In this document: piece by piece, positions 1 to 7,821 of the stretch | Numbering within the stretch: position 1 is the stretch's first letter | Layout of the letters: each line of letters opens with the position of its first letter | NCBI GenBank assembly: GCA_020052095.1 | Contig: JAGVPT010000114.1 | Span: forward strand, 1 to 38,220 | Reading direction: 5' to 3' | Source of the DNA: Bacteroidota bacterium | Lineage (GTDB): Bacteria > Bacteroidota > Ignavibacteria > UBA10030 > UBA8401 | DNA length: 38,220 nucleotides | Position numbers and translations under genes: made by a program | Notes under the pieces: generated by a model | Seen by the model: the letters and a program-made list of their open reading frames with translations, nothing else | Told to the model about the DNA's origin: nothing | The model's database searches: none

Positions 1-340
1 AGCGCTTTTTGCTCTCTGACATTTAGCGAGGGAGCTATTCAGATGCGTGCATACTTTTGTGAATCCTCTACGAGGATTTTGTATGTGTGGGCAGGTTTGG
101 TGTTACCATAATACTGCCTCTACGAGGCAGTAAAAACATCGTAGATGTTTCATTATTGTAAAAACTCTACCCGACTTTTTTGATGATCCTCGTAAAGGAT
201 CAATAAAACTCTTTTGCAACGCTGAGCAGTTACGACACAAGAAAGCTTGTTGAGTTTAATGATAGAATGGTAGGATTGCATTCCAGCGGAAATGCCTCGG
301 GTCTCGGACAAATAAGTCAGATCCGTACGGCTAGCGACTT
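1..340. other. Gene-free left edge with hairpin block
   Basis: No reading frame here looks like a gene. The stretch holds the four-hairpin block at 62-202, described separately. The rest is AT-rich sequence downstream of the DoxX stop codon. Reading frames that cross this stretch on either strand overlap the DoxX gene and have no family resemblance. Confidence 0.6.
62..202. repeat. Cluster of four TAC-loop hairpins
   Basis: Four short perfect inverted repeats sit within 141 bp. On the plus strand: AATCCTC-TAC-GAGGATT (62-78) and TACTGCCTC-TAC-GAGGCAGTA (112-132). The next two read the same way on the minus strand: AAACATC-TAC-GATGTTT (134-150) and TGATCCT-TTACG-AGGATCA (184-202). Stems differ in sequence but remain self-complementary, and the TAC(GA) loop is kept. 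The two left hairpins and the two right hairpins are in opposite orientation. This is seen directly. A REP-like origin is inference, and no associated transposase is in the window. Confidence 0.7.
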
Positions 341-754
341 CTATCCCTTGGAAAAGAATTTCTCGAGAGAAAACTTTCCGGAACCAACGAGCAAGATACA
401 AACTAACGCACACAACAGGATAAAATCGAGTTCCCATCCTGTGGATTGTTGTGCGATAAAACCCAGGTGCATTATGTTGATTTTCATGTTTATCACGATA
501 AGCATCAGAAGGCCCATGCCTATGGCCGCAAGGGGAGTCCAGAACCCTACAATCATCGCAATGCCACCCAATGGTTCGGCGATGGAAAGGAATTTGAGAG
601 TCATCAACATGGATGCGGGGAGTTCTTCTGATGGTTGCATCCCCCACGTACTCCACTTCAACATGCCGTGCGCGATAAACACAATCCCGACACCCAACCG
701 TATTGCTAATAGACCCCAGTCGCTGAACCGGGTTAACTTTGAAAAAATCTTCAT
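341..754 (-). CDS. DoxX family membrane protein
   Basis: A 137-residue integral membrane protein of the DoxX family. Four hydrophobic segments are visible, at roughly residues 15-33, 48-70, 73-92 and 106-124. The first contains the family-typical stretch RLGVGIVFIAHGMLKW, followed by a conserved LGGIAMIVGFWTPLAAIGM segment. DoxX proteins are found in many bacteria, often in redox or oxidative-stress contexts, but the biochemical role of most is unknown. The start is well supported: an AAGGAGG ribosome binding site lies five bases before the ATG. It lies 20 bp downstream of the YdeI/OmdA-like gene on the same strand, so the two are probably cotranscribed. Nothing is missing relative to the family length of about 130-150 residues. 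Confidence 0.88.
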   Translation of the reverse strand: MKIFSKLTRFSDWGLLAIRLGVGIVFIAHGMLKWSTWGMQPSEELPASMLMTLKFLSIAEPLGGIAMIVGFWTPLAAIGMGLLMLIVINMKINIMHLGFIAQQSTGWELDFILLCALVCILLVGSGKFSLEKFFSKG

Positions 755-774
755 AACGACCTCCTTAGTGATTT

Positions 775-1359
775 TTATTGCACCATCCCAAACTTTTTAT
801 TCTTTGCAGTCATTTTAATAAAATACCTCAGCCGCTGTGTGAAGATTTCGGGGCGCTTCCTCGCCCCGTTGATCCATCCGATGCGAATGCGTTTGTACGA
901 CTCAGGAAATCTTATGAAATGCTTCCAGACAACAGGATCGACTTTCAGCGCCTCAAGAATATCGTGAGGTAGTGCGAACCTTTTCAATTTTGGTTCGCTC
1001 GACGATTTTGGGGATCGCTCATCCATATGGTGTTGGATACTCTCAAGACCGAATCGCGTCATCTTTCCTGCTTTGATAAGGCGGCGAACCCGCTCTTTGT
1101 TCATTTCGGAAACGGCGCTCTTCTTTTTGCGCGGACTGAATCTCTGCACCCAGCTTTCCTCATCCCGCGCTTTGGTTAGACTGTCTATCCATCCGTAACA
1201 AAGGGCTTCTTCAACGGCGTCGTTGTAGGGAATGCCCCGTTTTCCACTTTGCTTCTTATAATAGATCAGCCAAATGTCATTTGCGGTTTTGTGATGTTTT
1301 GATAGCCACGACCGCCATTGTTTTCTGTTTGTAACGTATAAAGTTTTCCCTACTTCCAT
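775..1359 (-). CDS. YdeI/OmpD-associated (OmdA) family protein
   Basis: A soluble protein of 194 residues. The N-terminal half has the family signature: a WL-SKH segment followed by a W-I-YYKK-SGK stretch, then DAVEEALCYGWIDSLTK around residues 47-63 and a conserved QRFSPRKKKSAVSE segment at about 72-85. The C-terminal part is rich in basic residues and resembles the OmdA (bacteriocin-protection, YdeI or OmpD-associated) domain, with a helical bundle ending in RLRYFIKMTAKNKKFG. Members have no settled biochemical function; resistance to cationic peptides has been proposed for relatives. The ATG is preceded by a modest GAGG motif. It is the first gene of a two-gene unit with DoxX. Confidence 0.85.
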   Translation of the reverse strand: MEVGKTLYVTNRKQWRSWLSKHHKTANDIWLIYYKKQSGKRGIPYNDAVEEALCYGWIDSLTKARDEESWVQRFSPRKKKSAVSEMNKERVRRLIKAGKMTRFGLESIQHHMDERSPKSSSEPKLKRFALPHDILEALKVDPVVWKHFIRFPESYKRIRIGWINGARKRPEIFTQRLRYFIKMTAKNKKFGMVQ

Positions 1360-1767
1360 CTTCGAAACCTCAGCTTATGGACGACTGTCGCTGTAATGCG
1401 AGCATAATATCGTTGGCGCTATTTTCCAATCCACCATAAGATTGGCTCCCACATCCTTACGTTTTCCTCTTTTTCTCTGCAAAAGTATAGGTAATGTAAC
1501 GCATAATCAAGCAATAGACTTCGATTTATTCGGATTTATTCGGACTGCATTTTTCCTAAAGTCAGTATCTGCAACATTTGCGCAATCAAGAGTCACTTCG
1601 CGATCTCAAAATATCCAATAGATCTCCAAGGTAGCAAGTCTCTTACTCCATACTCCTTACTACTTACCGCTTGTCTCTTATCCCTTTTCCCTCATCCCTA
1701 ATCCCCGGCCGTTCGTCCTTGCATCGTCGCTCTTCTCCCGTTATATTGACAGAAAAAATATCTCGCT
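1360..1767. other. Non-coding stretch with a pyrimidine-rich tract
   Basis: About 400 bp without a credible gene, between the divergent OmdA-like gene and the decarboxylase. It must contain the promoters of both, but no convincing -35/-10 pair was found. From about 1640 to 1706 the plus strand is strongly pyrimidine-rich and low in complexity. It ends in four evenly spaced C-runs at 1682-1706 (see the separate entry). A short direct repeat of CGATTTATT/CGGATTTATT lies at about 1519-1538. Confidence 0.5.
1682..1706 (-). other. Putative G-quadruplex motif
   Basis: Read on the minus strand, this contains GGGG, GGG, GGG and GGG separated by exactly four bases each (ATTA, ATGA, AAAA). This satisfies the classical G3N1-7 quadruplex pattern. 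It lies about 60 bp upstream of the decarboxylase start, on its template strand. The motif is seen directly; a regulatory effect is not shown. Confidence 0.5.
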
Positions 1768-3162
1768 ATGAAAACGGACATTAATCCATCGATCGCTCAG
1801 AAGCTTCTTTCACTTCATCACGAATGGGAGTCTTCCTGGGAAGGATACCAACAGGACGAGACCCTTGCCGTCAGCGACGGAGTAGTGGAGCACGTTTCTG
1901 AGGAATTTGCCGAGCGTATGAAAGAAAACTATCCCTTTTTTCATCCTCGGTATGCCGGACAAATGCTGAAGCCTGCGCATCCTCTCGCGACTGCAGCGTA
2001 CTTTATGGCTATGCAGATCAACCCCAACAACCATGCGCTGGATGGTGGACCCGCAACAGCGAAGATGGAAATCGAAGTAGTTGGGGATATTGCCCGTATG
2101 TTTGGATTGAAGAGTCATCTTGGCCATCTCACAAGCAGTGGTACTATTGCAAACCTCGAAGCGTTGTGGATTTCCCGTTCTCTCCATCCTAGTAAGGCAA
2201 TTGCATTTTCAACCTTTGCGCACTATACGCACAAGCGAATGTGCGAGGTGATCAAGGCAGACTCAGTAGAGATTCCTGCAGACGATTCGGGGAAAATGGA
2301 CTGCACTGCTCTCGAACAAATTCTGAAGACGGGCAAAGTCGGAACTGTGGTGGCCACCGTCGGCACAACATCGCTCGGCGCCGTCGATCCGTTAGACAAG
2401 ATAATTCCTCTCTGCCGCCAATACAATGTCCGCGTGCACGCCGATGCGGCGTATGGCGGATTCTTCACGCTGCTCGCCAGGCTAAATGCGCCGATTATCG
2501 ACCCGGCCCCTTTCCTTCATCTTTTCGAATGTGACAGCATTGTCGTGGACCCACACAAGCATGGATTGCAGCCGTACGGGTGCGGGTGCGTGGTGTTTTC
2601 TGATCCTTCTGTCGGAAAATTCTATAAGCACGACTCGCCGTACAGCTATTTTACATCGAAGGATTTGCATCTCGGTGAAATCAGTCTTGAATGTTCGCGT
2701 CCGGGTGCGGCTGCAGCGGCACTCTGGTTTACGCTGAAGTGCATACCGCTGAAATCTGACACCGGGCTTGGCGCGATTCTCACGAAGACAAGGCAAGCCG
2801 CGCTCGCGTTCTCAAAGCTTATTGCGTCCGGCAAAGCATTCGCCGAATTCGTGAAACCTGAGCTTGATATCGTCACCTATTACCCCGAATCCGAACCACC
2901 GACCGCTTCATTTATTTCGAAGGCGACGGAGAAAATCCTCTTGGAAGCAATGCACCATCCTGTACGTCCATTGTATCTCGCCCTTCTCCAAATCAACTCG
3001 AAACAACTTCAGCGTCTTCATGGGCGGATCGAACCCGACCGGGAAACGACCTCGATCCTGCGCAGCGTGCTGATGAAGCCGGAACACCTCGCTTTCGTTC
3101 CGACGATGGTGAAAGAGTTGGAGGATTTGTCTAAATCGGGAAACATGGAGAGGAGATTTTAG
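1768..3162 (+). CDS. PLP-dependent group II amino-acid decarboxylase
   Basis: A full-length 464-residue pyridoxal-phosphate enzyme of the aromatic-amino-acid/glutamate decarboxylase superfamily (fold type I). The PLP-binding Asp is in HADAAYGG (D226), and the Schiff-base Lys is in DPHKHG (K264), both at expected positions. A TSSGTIANLEAL segment near residue 125 matches the cofactor phosphate region. A PLP enzyme of this type removes the alpha-carboxyl group of an L-amino acid to give an amine. The substrate (tyrosine, tryptophan, aspartate or glutamate) cannot be told from the sequence alone. The ATG at 1768 is the only sensible start; there is no strong Shine-Dalgarno, which is common in this lineage. 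It stands alone on the plus strand, and a 172-bp inverted-repeat element begins at its stop codon. Confidence 0.9.
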   Translation: MKTDINPSIAQKLLSLHHEWESSWEGYQQDETLAVSDGVVEHVSEEFAERMKENYPFFHPRYAGQMLKPAHPLATAAYFMAMQINPNNHALDGGPATAKMEIEVVGDIARMFGLKSHLGHLTSSGTIANLEALWISRSLHPSKAIAFSTFAHYTHKRMCEVIKADSVEIPADDSGKMDCTALEQILKTGKVGTVVATVGTTSLGAVDPLDKIIPLCRQYNVRVHADAAYGGFFTLLARLNAPIIDPAPFLHLFECDSIVVDPHKHGLQPYGCGCVVFSDPSVGKFYKHDSPYSYFTSKDLHLGEISLECSRPGAAAAALWFTLKCIPLKSDTGLGAILTKTRQAALAFSKLIASGKAFAEFVKPELDIVTYYPESEPPTASFISKATEKILLEAMHHPVRPLYLALLQINSKQLQRLHGRIEPDRETTSILRSVLMKPEHLAFVPTMVKELEDLSKSGNMERRF

Positions 3163-3332
3163 TTACTGATGTTACGCAGAATGTAAAAGCCTTGCCACGA
3201 AGGCACCAAGACACAAATACTTCTTAAGAAAAGCTTCATTTTGTAATGTCCATTAATAAAAAAGGTTGTTTTTCTTAGTGACTTTGTGACTTCGTGGCAA
3301 CAATATTGGCGTTTTGCGCAACATGAGTTAGT
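3161..3332. repeat. 172-bp inverted-repeat element with 8-nt periodic arms
   Basis: The left arm at 3192-3217 and the right arm at 3275-3300 are inverted copies of each other (22 of 26 positions). Each arm is built of three 8-base units of the form TTNGTGNC: TTTGTGTC, TTGGTGCC and TTCGTGGC on one side; TTAGTGAC, TTTGTGAC and TTCGTGGC on the other. Outer flanks also pair: GTTACTGATGTTACGCAGA (3163-3181) with TTGCGCAACATGAGTTA (3314-3330), imperfectly. The segment GCGTTTTGCGCAACATGA at 3310-3327 recurs in diverged form at 13161-13178. This looks like a small non-autonomous repeat and may also serve as terminator for the decarboxylase. Confidence 0.65.
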
Positions 3333-3361
3333 TATTGGGATTTACATTTTGATGCTGAATA

Positions 3362-5653
3362 ATGACGATGAATATCATTCGAACGATTTGTGCTTGCGCC
3401 CTTCTTTTCTCACCGGAACTTGCCTCCCAATCCCAGGTTGGAGTCGTCACCGGGAGAGTCACTAATATTCAGACTCAGGAACCGCTCATCGGTGTCTCCG
3501 TTGTTGTGGTGGGCACAACCATCGGAGCTGCAACAAACGAAGAGGGAGTATTTGCAGTCCAAAATGTTCCTATGGGAACATACAGCGTTCGAGCCTCGGC
3601 GGTCGGATTTCAACCAATCATAAAAACCGACGTTGTTGTTGCCGCAGGAAAACCGGCGCAAGCATTGTTCCAGATGACTGAGCTTGTGCTTGATGCGGAC
3701 GAAGTGACGATAACCGCGGATTATTTTCAGAAAAATGCCGATTCGCCCGTAAGTGTGCAGTCATTGGGCTACGAGGAGATCCGGCGGATCCCAGGAGGGC
3801 TTGAAGATGTTGCGAGGGCTGTTTCCATTTTGCCCGGGGTAGCACAGGTGCAGCCGGGGCGAAACGATCTGATTGTGCGCGGAGGCGCTCCGTCGGAAAA
3901 TCTTTTCGTCGTCGACAACGTCGAAATTCCGAATATCAATCACTTCGGAACGCAAGGCGCAAGCGGAGGCCCGTTGAGTTTCATAAATCTGGACTTCGTA
4001 AACGAAACGTCGTTTTCTTCCGGCGGATTCGGTGCCCGGTACGGTGACAAGCTCTCCTCGGTGTTATCCATCAACCTCAGGGATGGAAGGACGGATCGTT
4101 TCGGCGGAAAGGCAACGATCGCCGCATCGCAATTCGGACTTAATCTTGAATGGCCGCTCGGTGACGACGGCACTGTACTCTTCTCGGCGCGGCTAAGTTA
4201 TCTTGATTTTGTATTCAAAGCAGCAGGATTCGGCTTTGTGCCGGAGTACTGGGATTTCCTTGGAAAGGCGAACTATCGACTTGGCACAAAGGATCAGGTC
4301 ACCTTTCTGGGAATTGCAGCTCTCGATAACGTGAAGCTTTTCAACGACACTGAGAAAAAGAAATACGACAACTCCCGCTTTCTGTACAGCGATCAAAATC
4401 AAGGAGTCGCCGGAATTACGTGGCGCCATCTCCTCCCGAAAGGGTACTCCAACGTCACGTTAAGCCAGACGCTTTTTACGTACGAGTACCGGCAAGACGA
4501 TACCCTTCATCTGGTGCCCATTTTTTCCAGTTCGTCGCACGAATTCGAAACAGCTCTACGATCCGACGTCGTTCTGCAATTAGATAAGTCGACGGAGTTC
4601 TCTGCCGGCGCGCAGGGAAAACGCGTAGACTTCTCGAGCCGGATCTTGTTGCCGAAATTCTACACCAACTACCGCGACTCGCTTGATATAAATGCAAGGC
4701 TCGACACGACTGCATACAAAGCAGCGATCTATGCACAAGTGGTGGAGTCGTTTTCGCGTCATTGTAAGATGACCGCCGGCGCACGCGCAGATTATTTTAA
4801 TCTGATCGAGAAGGCATTTGTGGTGTCGCCTCGATTCTCGATGTCGTACACTTTCACTTCCGGTACCACGGCAAGTATTAGCGTCGGAAGGTATTACCAG
4901 GCTCCATCATACGTCTGGCTCGTAGCAAATCCTGCAAATAGAAAGTTGTCATTCGTCGGGGTCAACCAGTATGTCTTCGGCGTCGAACAGCTGCTTCGTG
5001 CGGACACGAAGATAAGCCTGGAAGTGTATCTCAAAAACTACTTTGATTACCCGGCGAGCCTGAAACAAAAATTCCTCGTCTTGGCCAACACCGGCGCAGG
5101 TTTCGGCGGCTCTCAAGAAGCGTACGCATCGTTCGGAATTGACCCTTTGGCAAGCAGCGGATCAGGGGAAGCATCCGGCGCTGAACTATTTCTTCAGAAA
5201 AAATTGTCGGAAATTCCATGGTACGGAATTGTGAGCGTGAGTTACACCGATTCGCGTTTCACGGCGCTTGACGGCGTCAGCAGGCCAAGCAACTTCAACC
5301 AGCGATGGATTCTTAACATCGGAGGGGGCTACATTATGGAAAAAGTGTGGGAATTCAGCGCGAAATTTCGGTTCGCCACAGGACGGCCCTACACGCCGTA
5401 CAACGCCGACGGCACGCAGGAGATTGCTGCATATAACACCGCACGCATCGGTGCGAACCACAGCCTCGACATCCGCGCGGAGCGACGCTGGAATTTTACA
5501 GAATGGAATCTGATGACATACATCGACGTCCAAAACATCTACAATCGTAAGCCTCTGGACGTACCCATCTTCGACGAAAGGACTAAAGAAGTGAAACAGG
5601 TGAGCAATACGATCGGCATCCTGCCTTCGATAGGAGTGAGTGCAGAATTTTAG
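3362..5653 (+). CDS. TonB-dependent receptor with carboxypeptidase-regulatory-like domain
   Basis: A 763-residue outer-membrane receptor. In order: a signal peptide (residues 1 to about 23, ending near LASQSQ); a CarboxypepD_reg-like beta domain (about 25-105, with VTGRVTNIQTQEPLIGVSVVV and the GTYSVRASAVGFQP motif); a plug domain (about 120-235, with GGLEDVARAVSILPGVAQVQ, NDLIVRGGAPSENLFVVDNVEI and SGGFGARYGDKLSSVL); and a 22-strand-type barrel to the C-terminal Phe. This is the usual layout of Bacteroidota TonB-dependent transporters, which import siderophores, vitamins or oligomers using TonB energy. The ligand is unknown: there is no SusD partner next door, which argues against a glycan locus. 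ATG at 3362 or 3368 are both possible starts. Confidence 0.93.
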   Translation: MTMNIIRTICACALLFSPELASQSQVGVVTGRVTNIQTQEPLIGVSVVVVGTTIGAATNEEGVFAVQNVPMGTYSVRASAVGFQPIIKTDVVVAAGKPAQALFQMTELVLDADEVTITADYFQKNADSPVSVQSLGYEEIRRIPGGLEDVARAVSILPGVAQVQPGRNDLIVRGGAPSENLFVVDNVEIPNINHFGTQGASGGPLSFINLDFVNETSFSSGGFGARYGDKLSSVLSINLRDGRTDRFGGKATIAASQFGLNLEWPLGDDGTVLFSARLSYLDFVFKAAGFGFVPEYWDFLGKANYRLGTKDQVTFLGIAALDNVKLFNDTEKKKYDNSRFLYSDQNQGVAGITWRHLLPKGYSNVTLSQTLFTYEYRQDDTLHLVPIFSSSSHEFETALRSDVVLQLDKSTEFSAGAQGKRVDFSSRILLPKFYTNYRDSLDINARLDTTAYKAAIYAQVVESFSRHCKMTAGARADYFNLIEKAFVVSPRFSMSYTFTSGTTASISVGRYYQAPSYVWLVANPANRKLSFVGVNQYVFGVEQLLRADTKISLEVYLKNYFDYPASLKQKFLVLANTGAGFGGSQEAYASFGIDPLASSGSGEASGAELFLQKKLSEIPWYGIVSVSYTDSRFTALDGVSRPSNFNQRWILNIGGGYIMEKVWEFSAKFRFATGRPYTPYNADGTQEIAAYNTARIGANHSLDIRAERRWNFTEWNLMTYIDVQNIYNRKPLDVPIFDERTKEVKQVSNTIGILPSIGVSAEF

Positions 5654-5912
5654 AAGAGTGACGAAAAAGCGGGGTTATTACACCCTACATAGTCGTCCCT
5701 TAAGAAGTAAAGATGTCAGACACATTATTAAATCCATGCTACAATTTTTTTTGTTTCTGTCGATTCTAATCAAAAGGTGTCAGGCATCCTATGACTTTCC
5801 CCTTTTTAAGGATCAACTACATATACTTGCATCGACTCCGTACCTGCGATCAGGCACAATGAAGCAAGGCGTTTCCCATTTTCCAAGCCTCACGCTTACC
5901 TTCAGCCTCTAT
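5654..5912. repeat. Intergenic stretch with degenerate GTGTCAG palindromes
   Basis: This region between the convergent receptor and amidase genes has two short related motifs. One is TGTCAGACA at 5714-5722, a perfect palindrome around one base. The other is GGTGTCAGGCATCC at 5776-5789, an imperfect version of the same design. They resemble the GTGTCAGACACC type of REP palindrome that in many genomes spreads with REP-associated tyrosine transposases. That link is inference from general knowledge. No gene is visible. Confidence 0.35.
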
Positions 5913-6566
5913 CTATCTCCCCTTCAACCCCAAGTCAGAAACCCGCTCCCGGAGTAACGTCATAAACCTGACGCCCGGATCAGTCTTCTCAGTCCTGTAC
6001 GTCGAGTCGCGTTCTTTCCAGAGAGGATGATGATCGAAGAGAGCGTACTCGTAATGGCCGATCAAGTATTCGATGGAAGGATATTTCTCTTTGAGGTATC
6101 GGACAATGTACTCATTCGCTTTCAATTGATCGCGTGTCAGGTCGTCCCGATCGCGCGCTCCACCGACGTTCTCAATTCCAATCGAAACGTGGTTCAGGCC
6201 GATTACATGACGCGCCATCCACGTCTCCGGCATCAATCGATAAACGGCACCGTCCTTATCCACCAAGAAATGAATCGAGACGTTTACCGCGCCGCTCTTC
6301 ATGATGTCTGCGCGCGAAGAGTCCAACGCTATCTTGTTGAACTCCGCCAGGCTCTTTTCAAGTGTCGGTATTGCGGTCCAGTGCACCACGATCATCTTCG
6401 GATTGATCACAATTGAATCGGACACGATGCCGTAGCGTTGGTTCATGTACGCTTTAGTAAGTGCGATCCGTTCACTGGGGAATGAGATCGGCTTATCGAT
6501 GATAACCGGCGTCGTTGAACAGTCCAGCAACGTGAGAGATGTTAGAAGGATGATGAGTATTCTCAT
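5913..6566 (-). CDS. N-acetylmuramoyl-L-alanine amidase (Amidase_2), lipoprotein
   Basis: A 217-residue putative peptidoglycan amidase. The N-terminus is a lipoprotein signal peptide with lipobox LLDC (Cys 16), so the protein is probably anchored to a membrane facing the periplasm. The Amidase_2/PGRP-like domain follows: MIVVHWTAIPT carries the first zinc histidine, ARHVIGLNHVSIGIENVG the second His region and the conserved Glu/Asn, and KTDPGVRF the third ligand region. GHYEY replaces the commoner GH-E segment but keeps the His. Such enzymes cut the bond between MurNAc and L-Ala of the stem peptide during cell-wall turnover or recycling. It follows aroB by 121 bp on the same strand. No Shine-Dalgarno is evident before the ATG. 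Confidence 0.88.
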   Translation of the reverse strand: MRILIILLTSLTLLDCSTTPVIIDKPISFPSERIALTKAYMNQRYGIVSDSIVINPKMIVVHWTAIPTLEKSLAEFNKIALDSSRADIMKSGAVNVSIHFLVDKDGAVYRLMPETWMARHVIGLNHVSIGIENVGGARDRDDLTRDQLKANEYIVRYLKEKYPSIEYLIGHYEYALFDHHPLWKERDSTYRTEKTDPGVRFMTLLRERVSDLGLKGR

Positions 6567-6616
6567 GGGGGAGGAATCCTCGAAAGAACGGGTCCGAAAT
6601 TTGTTACGAGACGAAG

Positions 6617-6694
6617 CTAATCTGTAATCTGCGCCAAATCTGCAATCTGCGCTAAATCTGCGTAATCTGGGTAATCAAACTGAGTAATCAAACT
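6617..6694. repeat. Degenerate ATCTGCG tandem repeat
   Basis: Between the amidase and aroB, the plus strand repeats variants of AATCTGCGCTAA several times in about 60 bp. GTAATCAAACT then appears twice (6671-6681 and 6684-6694). The second copy overlaps the aroB stop codon. Repeat units are imperfect, as expected of an old slippage-expanded tract. It may simply be a spacer. Confidence 0.5.
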
Positions 6695-7821
6695 ACGAGG
6701 GCCTTCGAGAGAAGAACCGCGCGGAGATAGACGAGAGCTTCCAGGATTATCTTCTCGTCGACGACAATGGGCAGTGTCACTTTTCCCACAGATGTGGGAA
6801 GAACGAGTCTGATCTTGCCACTTGCAACTTTCTTGTCGAGACGCATTGCGGCGATCAACCTTGACGGTGCAAACGAGAAACCGATGGAACGCGGCATCGG
6901 AATTCTGAGAATTGCTCCCTCGATGCGCGCAGCATCCTTCGACGAGATCATACCGAGACGATAGGCGACAAATGTTTCGGCTATCATTCCGAGCAATATG
7001 GCCTCGCCATGCTTCAACGAACGATACGAGCCGGCGTGTTCGAGCGCGTGACCTACCGTATGTCCAAAATTCAAAATGGCGCGCAGGTTGTCCTCCCGTT
7101 CATCCTGTGAGACAACCAGGGCTTTCATCCGGCAACACCCGGAAACGAGGTGCGCAAGAACCCTCCCCTCCTTGAGCAAAATGTTGGGCAGGTTCCGATC
7201 GACGAAGGAAAAGAACTTCCTATTCGTGATAATGCCGTACTTTACCACTTCGCCGACGCCGCACACAATTTCACGGTCGGGCAGCGTGCGCAACGTTCCA
7301 ATATCTGCGACGACAAATGCCGGCTGATAAAATGCGCCGACCATATTTTTCCCCTGTGCATGATTGACACCCACTTTTCCGCCGACGGAAGAATCTACCT
7401 GGGCTAGCAACGTCGTGGGCACCTGTACGAAGTTCACTCCACGTTGGTACGTCGCCGCGATGAATCCGGCAAGGTCGCCGACAACACCGCCTCCGAGAGC
7501 GACGATGGTCGAACGGCGTTCGATCCTGAAACGAAGCAATTCGGAGTACACCGCGTCGGCACGACGAAGATTTTTTTCTTTCTCACCCGGGGGAACGACG
7601 ATGGCCCGCACGGCAAAACCCGCCTGCACCAGGCTCCGTTGGGCGATTTTCAAATACAGCCGCGCAACATTCCTATCCGTGATGATGAGGACGGTTTTCG
7701 GAAGACGATGACGGTGAAAGAACCGTCCAAGCGACGAAAGAAGATTTTTCCCGATATAGATCGGATAGCTGCGCTCGCCGAGGGGAACGCGGACTGTCTG
7801 ATATTGGGTACTATTCTTCAA
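6688..7821 (-). CDS. aroB: 3-dehydroquinate synthase
   Basis: A 377-residue cytoplasmic enzyme that converts 3-deoxy-D-arabino-heptulosonate 7-phosphate to 3-dehydroquinate, the second step of the shikimate pathway. NAD-binding GGGVVGDLAGF, the active-site stretch VPTTLLAQVDSSVGGKVGVN and the zinc-ligand region NFGHTVGHALE plus LKHGEA are all intact. The length is slightly above the usual 350-365. The reading frame starts with TTG at 7821, which overlaps the end of aroK by 11 bp. The conserved fold begins within 15 residues of it and no closer ATG exists, so TTG is likely real and translation is probably coupled to aroK. The aroK-aroB order is widespread. Confidence 0.95.
   Translation of the reverse strand: MKNSTQYQTVRVPLGERSYPIYIGKNLLSSLGRFFHRHRLPKTVLIITDRNVARLYLKIAQRSLVQAGFAVRAIVVPPGEKEKNLRRADAVYSELLRFRIERRSTIVALGGGVVGDLAGFIAATYQRGVNFVQVPTTLLAQVDSSVGGKVGVNHAQGKNMVGAFYQPAFVVADIGTLRTLPDREIVCGVGEVVKYGIITNRKFFSFVDRNLPNILLKEGRVLAHLVSGCCRMKALVVSQDEREDNLRAILNFGHTVGHALEHAGSYRSLKHGEAILLGMIAETFVAYRLGMISSKDAARIEGAILRIPMPRSIGFSFAPSRLIAAMRLDKKVASGKIRLVLPTSVGKVTLPIVVDEKIILEALVYLRAVLLSKALVV

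Noticed and set aside
62-202. Hairpin block as a CRISPR array
   Set aside because: Units are not identical, spacing is irregular, units change orientation, and no cas gene is present.
153-656. 167-residue minus-strand frame overlapping DoxX
   Set aside because: Overlaps DoxX in another frame and covers the hairpin block; DoxX has the family match and a strong ribosome binding site.
3362-5653. SusC-type glycan utilisation locus
   Set aside because: There is no SusD-like partner and no glycoside hydrolase nearby; the receptor is only of the general TonB-dependent type.
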